From an uncultured Lachnospiraceae bacterium (GTDB lineage: Bacteria; Bacillota_A; Clostridia; Lachnospirales; Lachnospiraceae), in NCBI GenBank assembly GCA_900555005.1, contig USJM01000077.1, positions 1 to 7,773 of the forward strand: 7,773 nucleotides of DNA, given 5' to 3'. Each line of letters begins with the position of its first letter. The first letter of the stretch is position 1. The notes under the pieces are model-generated. The model searched no databases. It saw nothing but the letters and a program-made list of their open reading frames with translations, and was not told the origin of the DNA. Shown here one piece after another: positions 7,773 to 7,773 of this stretch. The translations under genes were made by a program, and so were the position numbers.

Positions 7773-7773
7773 G

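Overview
The window looks like a chromosomal stretch from a Gram-positive Clostridia bacterium, most likely a Lachnospiraceae-type gut anaerobe. Pointers are the moderately GC-rich sequence with clear AGGAGG-type ribosome sites, a glutamate dehydrogenase that I remember as close to the Clostridium symbiosum enzyme, a secreted glucosaminidase with cell-wall-binding repeats, and a FolD with the Lachnospiraceae-like patterns FRPLP and YPPCTAQ. No tRNA, rRNA, CRISPR array, insertion sequence or phage gene was seen.

Layout: (1) 1-720 (+), the 3' part of a gene of unknown function, low-complexity and then a compact C-terminal domain. (2) 726-2397 (-), a membrane-anchored von Willebrand factor A (vWA) protein whose reading frame is split over three frames; two one-base corrections would give a single protein of about 557 residues. 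(3) 2398-2902, a 505-base gap with back-to-back promoters and a 32-bp tandem repeat in the long vWA leader. (4) 2903-4174 (+), an exported N-acetylglucosaminidase. (5) 4175-4315, a strong, apparently bidirectional terminator plus a second inverted repeat. (6) 4316-5650 (-), an intact gdhA with a near-consensus promoter at 5702-5730. (7) 5815-6672 (-), an intact patatin-like phospholipase. (8) 6749-7644 (-), folD, interrupted by a 53-nt segment. (9) 7645-7773, possibly the tail of another leftward gene.

The functions are mostly ordinary: envelope remodelling (glucosaminidase and perhaps the vWA protein, divergently transcribed), ammonia assimilation (gdhA), lipid hydrolysis (patatin) and one-carbon metabolism (folD). 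folD and the patatin gene are probably one leftward transcript.

The most noteworthy signals are structural. In folD, two diverged 53-nt versions of the same protein segment stand in tandem; removing either one restores the frame and gives a 280-residue FolD. The vWA gene needs two single-base corrections. These may be natural gene decay or recombination, or artefacts of assembling mixed strains; the sequence alone cannot decide. I see no convincing new biological system.
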